The notes under the pieces: model-generated
The model's input: only the letters and a program-made list of their open reading frames with translations
The model's database searches: none
Told to the model about the DNA's origin: nothing
Shown: positions 56,549 to 64,000 of the stretch, in pieces
Layout of the letters: each line of letters begins with the position of its first letter
Position numbering within the stretch: the first letter of the stretch is position 1
Made by a program: the position numbers and the translations under genes
Source: Ustulina deusta
Taxonomy: Eukaryota; Ascomycota; Sordariomycetes; Xylariales; Xylariaceae
Direction: 5' to 3'
Length of the DNA: 64,000 nucleotides
Assembly (NCBI GenBank): GCA_023159155.1
Contig: JAJNNX010000032.1
Coordinates: 62,001-126,000, forward strand

Positions 56549-59542
56549 TTATATACCACCTGAGAAGCCCACCCCATTGATACCTAGTGTCGAATCCATC
56601 CAGTTCTGCCAGTTGACTACCTCGCTCGTGTCCGTGTCCATGTTGACGTCCTGGTCGTCGCCCATGGCGATGCTATTGTAGCCCCCCGTGAAGTTATTAT
56701 TATTAGTAGGGATGGCCTGGGGGTTCCACATCCAGGGGGGAGGGTGGTCTTCCCTCATCGCGGCCCCTCCCATCTCCACAGCGTCCATCTGCAACGCCGC
56801 CTGATGAGCTGGCAGCGCGTTGTCTCCTCTCGTGCTGAAGTTCTCGATGGGGATGCCCGGTTGCGATGACTTGAAACTCTGCGTGGCGAAGGCGTCGCCG
56901 TTCAAGAGCGCCTGGCTCGCGAACTCGGTCGTCTCTCCGGCGAACGCGAGAGGAAAGATGTTTTCCGGGCTGAAAAATGGCTCGACCATTGCGCAGTCGA
57001 GCTGTGTATCTGCTGCCTTTTGCATCATTTGCTGGGGTGTCACCGCAGTTCTCTCTGGAATGCTGATGTTGTTGTTCAATTTGATAAGGGTAGAGGCTGG
57101 TTGAGCTTGGCCGGTTGTGCCGACTAATTTCCGCCATCGATCCCGCGCAAGAGTGCTACGAACGGAGCTGGGTAGGTGCTGAAAGCTGGCTGGTGGAAGC
57201 TTGTTGTGTTCTTCGATATCAAGCTCTTCGGCAGCTTGGGGATTGGCCCGTAATCGTGCAATCTCGTTCTCCCGATGTCTTTTTGCTTGAATCATGAGCT
57301 TTCGTAATAGGTTCCATAAAAAAGGTCTGGCTAAATCGGCATTCTTGTCTTCGAAGGTAGCGTTCAGCGCGATCCACCCTCGCTCGACGGAGGCGGACCA
57401 AGACCGTCGGCAAACCTCAAGCAGAAGGTATGCGACGGCGTGCCATTGATTGTATGTCTGGAAAAGCCACCTCCAACGGCGGATTTTGGGTTCTGAATTG
57501 AGCACCTTACTATACTCGACGACTTCTATAGATGCCATGAATAGCCGATCGCGTACATCGCTGGGAAGGTCGGTACCGGTGGAAGGCATTAGGGGTTGGT
57601 AGATAACAAGGCTCATCTTGGACATGATGAGTCGTGCGATTGTAGCAGAGACCCAATTGAGCAGGTCGGTCTCTTTATCTGCGCATAGCCTTAGATACTT
57701 TCGATCGATGTGTTCGTACATCTCAATAAGCTTGTCCTCCTGTTCTTGCGGGGTGCTCCGCGAATCCTTGGGGCACGGCGACATGCCACTCGAGGCGGTA
57801 TGGAGTTTCCTAGATAAACCACAGATCTCATAGCGAATGAGGCAAAAAGTCATGTCCGTGGAGCCTATGCGCTCTGGGGGAAAGTCGATCATTTCGGGGC
57901 TGATATCGCTATCGTTGACGTTGAGTGGAAATTGGGTATCAAACGACCGCTCCACCACAGTCAGCTCGCAGCCTTGATCCTCTGCAGATCGAAGATCCAG
58001 TACGCAGATGGCCCACCAGAGCCTTCGTCGCATCTCAATATCAAAGGGGCTTATGTTGTCGAAGTGAGTCCCATCGCGATGCAGTCCAAGCGACTGGGCA
58101 ATTTTGACCACCAGGCCAGTGAGCGCCGAAGAAAATTTGGTGTCGTCGTACCGTCGAACAAGAATGAGGAATAGAACGAAGGCCTGAAGCACGACGAGCT
58201 CCGAGGTTGTCACACAATTTGCTCTGGCCAAAGCCTGTTCAGTGGCAAAGCGATATCGCGCAATTAATTGTGGCTTCTCAGCACCGAAATTCGTCACGAC
58301 CTAGACCAAGTTAGAGTAGCGTACTAAAGTTCATGACTGGCGTCGCATACTTCGTCAGGCTCCATAGAGGTAATTGCGGCGAGGTAAATGGCAAACATTA
58401 AAGCCTCCACACCAGGCGTGATGGTGCTCATGTCGCTTCGCAACTCCTTGACAACGTTGGTCATGGCCGGCACATGAAGGAGCTTGACTATCGGGTCAAC
58501 GTTGTCCATGTAGACCTGCCAGTAAAACAGCATCTGCGACGGCAACGGGTGGAGCGACCGCAAGTCGACATTTGACGAGCTGTAGCCGAAAATAAATCCG
58601 TGATGATCGATGTGTCGGTCTGTGTTCGGGTCAGCTGTGACCGGAGACGCTTCATCCCCCGACGAGTCGGAAGAATCGTCCCTGAGACGCTGGCTTTCCG
58701 ACCGGAGAGCCTCGATCTACGCTACGGATTAGCCTAACACGGGCAGCCAACAACACGTTTGCGACAGACATGCACACCTCTTCGGTAATCTTGCCCCAGA
58801 AGGCATTATTTACGTATCGGACCTTGCCCTTCTCGCTCAAGACAAGCTTGCCGAAGTCCTTGTTCACATCGCCTCCGTGGTGGCTCTTTGCATTCGCGAG
58901 GCTGGTGCTCGTTGCCGAACCGCCAGTGCCGGTGCGGCGCAGCGCAGAGTAGCCAGGAGGTGCGTTGCTCGCCAGGGACGGATTCTCCATGGACGGACTG
59001 GCCGTCATTTTCCGGCGGTCGTTCTCGTGCATCGTGTCCGACGTCGCCTCGGGGGACTCGCTGTTGGCACCATGCTTGTATGTCTCGAACTCGATCTGGC
59101 CGCTCAAGTCCTCGACAATGCCTTCCAGCTTCCGCAGCCGCTTCATCAGCTCCATCTCGCGCTCGCTCGTCTGCTTCGGCGGAGCATTTGGATCCTTGGC
59201 ACGCGGCCGCCTCGGGGCGCGACCAGGAGCCGGGAAGACACACTGGATCTGGGCCTTCCGACAATTGCCGCACGGCATGTGCTTGTCGCACCGCACCTTG
59301 CGGCGGCGACATGTGACACAGCTGCGAGGATTCAGGGTGGCCGACGGCGTGGCGAAGGGGTCGAGCGTGATGGGGCCCGTGATGAAGGATGGCGGCGCGA
59401 CCGAGACGGGCGTCAGGTTGCGGTCGAGAGGCGTTGACGGGTGCGGCGAGTCGTGAGAGTGGTGGGCCGGAGACCTGCCGGAGGACGCCATGGTGGATGG
59501 GGTGTCTGCCCCCGTTGTGGAAGCCTTCGTCGTGGGGGACAT
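56549..59542 (-). CDS. Zn2Cys6 transcription factor with fungal_trans domain, three exons
   Basis: Minus-strand exons 59542-58778, 58716-58351 and 58300-56549, 960 residues. The binuclear zinc cluster is at residues 75-101, with Cys at 75, 78, 85, 91, 94 and 101 (CX2CX6CX5CX2CX6C). A basic linker RAPRRPRAKDP and a short coiled coil (EMELMKRLRKLEGIVEDLS) follow. The fungal_trans (MHR) domain covers about residues 300-560, including YWQVYMDNVDPIVKLLHVP, FAIYLAAITSM, AQSLGLHRDGTHF and RRRLWWAICVLD. The tail is Asn/Asp/Met-rich and may activate transcription. Such factors bind CGG-type half sites as dimers. I cannot name the orthologue. The upstream region (59543 on) is its promoter. Confidence 0.92.
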
Positions 59543-61407
59543 GGTGTGGTGTGCCAGGGGCCCGTCACAGACTCACAGGGCGCTGGTGCTCGTGGACGAC
59601 GGCCCGAGACCGCAGCAATGGCATGCAAAAAAAGAGAAGTAGAGCCAGGAGCAAGGGTGCGGTGGCAGATTGGCTGTTGGCGGTTAGCTGTTGCGTGGAA
59701 AATGCTGTTGTTAGTGTTTTGGAGCCTGGCGCCACCAAGCCGATACCATGTCGCGATTTTGCGCCCAGGAAGTTTGCTTTATTCTCATCACCTGTCGAGG
59801 CCGAGTCTGCTGCCCACAACGACAGAGCGTTTGGTGCGAATGTGATAAGAATCAGGACTTCTTTGTTAGCTGCAATTATGTGTTTGGTCCCTTTTTATCT
59901 TTCTTTCTTTCTTCCTTTTTTTTTTTTTCTTTTGTTTTTTGGGGGGGTTTTTTGTTCACCCCAACAGCCAGCCCATCTGGCAGGATGAGAATGCGTAATG
60001 GAGGACGAAGGCTGGGAGGCTTGGAGGCTTTTGGAGGGGCACGAATGAATTGAAAGATAAGATGATGGGATTTACCTTGGCGTCTTCGAGACCTGAACAT
60101 TACCAGCACCATCGTGGAGAGCGTGACAGACCAATAATAGCGAGCGCGGCACGGTAGCAAGGGGGGCTTGAGTAATCATCCCGCTCAGCTGCTACCTACC
60201 TATCTACATATACTGTATGGTACGTACACAGTCAGTCGAGGTTAGGTAATATGCCGTGGCTAGCCCACGGGTAGCCCAGGGACAGCTATTCCCGGGCGAG
60301 TCGGGTCCGGTCTAACCTAGGTAGTCCATGTTGTACCTATTCTGTGTGTTTACTTCCAGCTGAGCTGATGCGATTAGCATAATAAAAAAACCTCAAACAC
60401 CCATCCGCCCCGCCATCGACTTACTCATGAGAGCATATCCAAGACATATGCGATAATCATGTTGGTTAATCTAGACGCATATCCTCACGCATAGCTTTGT
60501 TGCCGCCTTCTTTGTCCCCGCGCTGCCGGCGGCTCCGAAAGACGAGCATGTGGTTTGTTCGGACAGGACCCTGACTGTTGCATCAGTTACGGAGAGGAAA
60601 GAAATTCGCGTTATAGGACCCAAACCAACGAGGTACCCGATTCGACCCGGATGGCGGCTAGCACGGGATGCCCAGCGAGCCAATACGACCCCTTACCAGT
60701 GCTATCAAACTGAAGGGAAGAATCTCCATCTTGACATCATGCGCCGATCCAAGTCAATTATTCTCGGCAGAGAGAATCGGAGAGAAAATTAGAGAATGCC
60801 ACCCGAAATGTGAGCGGCGCGATGCCGGTAGGGAGGCCTGGACAGATATTGTTCTACCCTTGCCCAGCCCTGTACATATTTCTATCGTCACGACAGAAGC
60901 ATAGACCATTCGGACTAGAAATTCTCTCACAAATATGTATTTTTTATCACCAATCCAAGATGCTATGTATGTACGTCCCACCTGTCCACGGTCCATTAAG
61001 ACAGTCGTTTCCCTTCATATCATCACGAGCTGTACGAGCATGAAAAAAGTAGGTATGCTATGCTAAAAACGAACAGCCTAGTTGGAATGTGGGCCTATGC
61101 CGCCAAATACGCCTGTCGTTGCCCATACTCTATGAATAGATGCCCAAGCCAAATAATCATCACACTCGGTGCCATGTATCCCGGTTTTTTGAGCCCCTCG
61201 CGCCAGTGCCCCCCAAAGGTCAAAACGCCGTCCGAAATCTCAATCAAAGTCGGGTTGGTATTGGCATGATAAGATGCCCATTGAATCATCCGCTCAAACA
61301 ACTGGTAAGGGGTAAAGCGGTGTGGTGTGATATTTGTGTCCTGAATGAGATTGTTGGTAATACCTACTCTGTGTTGCACTATTATGGACGAGTTTTGTAG
61401 TCCTTGA
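59543..61407. other. Intergenic, TF promoter and histidine-kinase 3' flank
   Basis: 1.87 kb. Starts with the Zn2Cys6 promoter and leader, including a T/C-rich low-complexity stretch at 59897-59955 (TTTCTTTCTTTC, T13 and a G7 run). TAGGTA-family motifs are at 60191-60204 and 60312-60325. No gene supported. Confidence 0.55.
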
Positions 61408-64000
61408 TCAAGTCGCAGTGGTTTCGGCACAATGTGCGTTTGTCTCTACCAACTGTTCTATTCGGGGGATTAGTTCGGGGATCCGAAACGGTTTCGAAAT
61501 GACGTCATCCTGTGTAGAAAAATCAGCGCGTGTTTTACTTAGGTAGGATGGGGACTGTCGCTCGATAAGCTTACCACTCCCGCGGCCTTTGCATTTTCAA
61601 TCTGTTCCGGCCGTGCATATGCTGTTACAGCAATGATGGGGATATGGCTAACGATGGTGCCATCTCGCTCAAGTTCGCGGATTTTGCGTGCACATGTCAT
61701 ACCATCCATGACGGGCATCTCCAAGTCCATTAGAATGATCGAAATATCGTCCCCGGAAGACTCATTGCCTTGCCAATACCGCGATCCTTTCAATACTTCC
61801 AGGGCCTCCCCTCCATGATTCGCCACCTTGGTATTATTGCCAACGTTGCGGAGTGATCTCTGCAACACCTTTTGATTGACTAGGTTGTCTTCAACGATGA
61901 GAACGTCAAATAAACGCCGGCCGTCTTCAGAATATCTTGGTTCTGGGGCGAGCGGCTTTACGGAGCGACTGAGCATATCTCGAGCGCTCGCTTTCGGCTG
62001 CCGAGTTTCAACCGTAGTAGAGGAACCGGGCGCCCGGGTAAGAGGGGGAGCAGACGGGAGAGCCTTATTTTCGGTTGATGGAGGATTCGTCTTGCGGCTT
62101 TTGATGTAGAAGGAGAACGTGCTGCCGACACCCTTCTGGGAGGTTACGCCGATCTGGCCACCTTGCAATTCTGTCAGTATTCTAGAGATGAAAAGGCCTA
62201 GTCCAGACCCTCCATATTGGACATGGGTTCGGGGTGTCGCCTGTGAGAAGCGTTGGAAGAGAAGTTTTCTCTCGTGCTCATCCAAGCCCCTACCGGTGTC
62301 CTGGACCGAGAAGAGGAGATTAATCTTTGTACTGGTGCCCCAGTCAGGTTGGTCCGTGAGGTCATCTTGGTCCGGCCGATCACTCTGAAAGTATGTGACC
62401 CCAGACTCTGTGATCTCCGAGATATCAGTGGATGCATCGAGGGTTACAACGATGGACCGTTTGGGGTGGGATTGCGTAAACTTGATTGCGTTGGTCATCA
62501 AATTAATCAAAACTTGAAGAAGCCGGGACGGATCCAGTTTCACCCAATCGATACCTAGGTCAATGTACCGGTTCTTGACCTGGAATTTCATCTCAATTCC
62601 GTTTGTATTTAGTTCCCCTTCAAACATTTTGAGCACCCGCTGGACAACCGCCAATGGCTGTATATCAACTGGAGTAACAAGGAGGAGCTGGGAGTCCAAT
62701 TTCGACAACGTCAAAATATCGTCAACGATACGTTTTTGGTGACTTGCACATAAGCTGATAGTATTTGCCGCTTCGAGACAACCTGCTAGAGCAAGCTTTA
62801 GATCCTCGCTCTTCTCAGTTCCGTCTTTCATAAAGTTGTATGTGCTCAGAGTGCCTATTATCTCATCCGCGCATTGAAGAATTGCACTTAAGGGATTGCG
62901 CATTTCGTGACTCGTTATGTCAATAAAATTCTCCTGCTGGCGCTTGAGCTCGACGGCCTCTTCCCTACGGTGCATCTGGATTTGCTCGGCCAATTTCTGC
63001 TGCGATATGTTTGTGATGCATCCAAAAATGCCCTTGATCCCACCTACGGAGTCTTTTTCTGGATACGCGCTCATCAACACCCATGTGTCAATGACGATAC
63101 CTCCTTCGTGGCGAGAGCATTTAAACCTGAATTCGTGGGTAATGGCGACTTTCTCGGAGACGAGTTGTCGCCACACTGCTTCGAGACCTGGGCGATCCTC
63201 ATCTTTGACGCTCCGCATCCAGTTATTGACACTCTCAGACCTATTGTGTCTAGATAGGTCCCACCACATGTCGTTGGAGTAGGTGATGTGTCCTTGGTGA
63301 TCAGCTATGAACATGCCGACAGGGGCAAACTCGGCCATTCGTGTGAATTTAAGTTCGCTTTCCTCGACTTCTCGTGTGCGAATGTGCAATTGTTCTGTAA
63401 GCTCTTGGCGGTCTCGCAACGCCATCTGAGCCGCTCGCTGACCCCGCCGGATTTCCTCCTCAAATAATACAACCGATGCGAGAGACGTTGCCAACTGTCT
63501 TGATAGCAAGTTGATGAAGAGCTGGTAGTCCTCGTCATATGGCCGTCGGGGATTCACACCCATCACAATGAAACCAACAACACTCTCGCTACCAGTTGTT
63601 GGATGAACTGGAAATATGACAATCGAGCGGCACGGCTCTCCACCACCTCGCCAATCGAATCCATCCATAAGGTTCTCGGGAAGAGTCCCTTGTTCTCCTG
63701 ATAAGGTCACGGGTCTGCCATGGTTCGACATGGATTCTCGCATGTATGGTGCAAACCCTTCGTTGCTTGTCTTCAGGTCCAGAAATTCGACCAGGCAGGG
63801 GTGGTCTGGAGGAACGCCGAGGGACGCTTCTAATTTCAGCTGTGGTGGGTTCATCCAGCTGCCTGAATGCATAGAACAAATATCGCTCTCCTGCTCCTCC
63901 TCCACAACAGAGTAAACTAGGTTGAATGGCACATCGTCCTCATTATACTCCAGTCCCTGGTTTACTTGGCTCCAAAAACTCTTGATATCCCGAGCGAGTG
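61408..64000 (-). CDS. Hybrid histidine kinase (GAF-PAS-HisKA-HATPase-REC), cut by right edge
   Basis: The visible part is 841 residues: the last exon is 61509-61408, and the preceding exon runs from 61575 out of the window at 64000 with the frame still open. From the N side: a GAF-like region ending SRQLATSLASVVLFEEEIRR, a PAS domain (MAEFAPVGMFIADHQGHITY), HisKA with SHEMRNPLSA (phospho-acceptor His), and an HATPase with N-box LINLMTNAIKFTQ and G-boxes DTGRGLDE and GSGLGLFIS. A Ser/Pro linker leads to the receiver domain: DVLIVEDNLVNQKVL, the phospho-accepting Asp in IILMDLEMPVMDG, ITAVTAY-like strand (PIIAVTAYA), and the conserved Lys of SKPF in the last exon. These kinases feed the Ypd1-Ssk1/Skn7 phosphorelay. 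The group cannot be fixed without the N-terminus. Confidence 0.92.

Noticed and set aside
1..64000. CRISPR array, prokaryotic operon or phage structure
   Set aside because: No spaced direct repeats and no bacterial gene order; spliceosomal introns show a eukaryotic nuclear origin.

Overview
The window is nuclear DNA of a filamentous ascomycete (Pezizomycotina, most likely Sordariomycetes). The evidence is short GT-AG introns of about 50-110 nt with CTAAC/CTGAC-like branch sites, fungal-specific families (HET domain, Zn2Cys6 plus fungal_trans, Spa2, Nbp2, a hybrid histidine kinase) and long AT-richer intergenic DNA. The lineage below Pezizomycotina is inference.

Layout. 0-16.7 kb is gene-dense: the 3' two thirds of VPS8 (cut by the left edge), a six-exon cyclophilin H, an AlkB-type dioxygenase with trinucleotide repeats, GPI19/PIG-P, a HET-domain protein, the actin-related protein ARP4 and a three-exon D-serine dehydratase (DSD1). 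16.7-20.7 kb is gene-poor and may hold an old copia-like fragment. 20.7-25 kb is one large five-exon gene joining a GT28/UDP-glycosyltransferase to a VPS13/ATG2-like helical segment and an array of ubiquitin-interacting motifs. 26.7-28.3 kb is the SH3 adaptor NBP2, 31.7-32.6 kb the CTD phosphatase SSU72, and 35.7-38.5 kb the polarisome scaffold SPA2, with 3 kb gaps between them. 38.5-45.7 kb is mostly empty but holds an 85-bp tandem duplication and a decayed O-methyltransferase gene. 45.8-51.4 kb has a MARVEL-domain protein, an unrecognised large membrane protein and an eight-exon NAD-dependent epimerase/dehydratase. 51.4-56.5 kb is decayed, partly AT-rich DNA with one probable gene relic and two long poly-C runs. 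56.5-59.5 kb encodes a Zn2Cys6 transcription factor. The right edge cuts a hybrid histidine kinase whose 3' end is at 61408.

Most genes are housekeeping: endosomal tethering (VPS8), splicing (cyclophilin H), GPI-anchor synthesis (GPI19), chromatin (ARP4), transcription termination and CTD cycling (SSU72), polarity (SPA2), stress MAPK signalling (NBP2, histidine kinase). They do not form one pathway. I found no CRISPR, operon or clear biosynthetic cluster. The features most worth a second look are the glycosyltransferase-UIM fusion, the O-methyltransferase pseudogene, an intergenic TAGGTA/TACCTA palindrome family, and the unrecognised membrane protein with a stop-free intron. Exon boundaries were worked out by eye from splice consensus and protein-family continuity; no tool was run.
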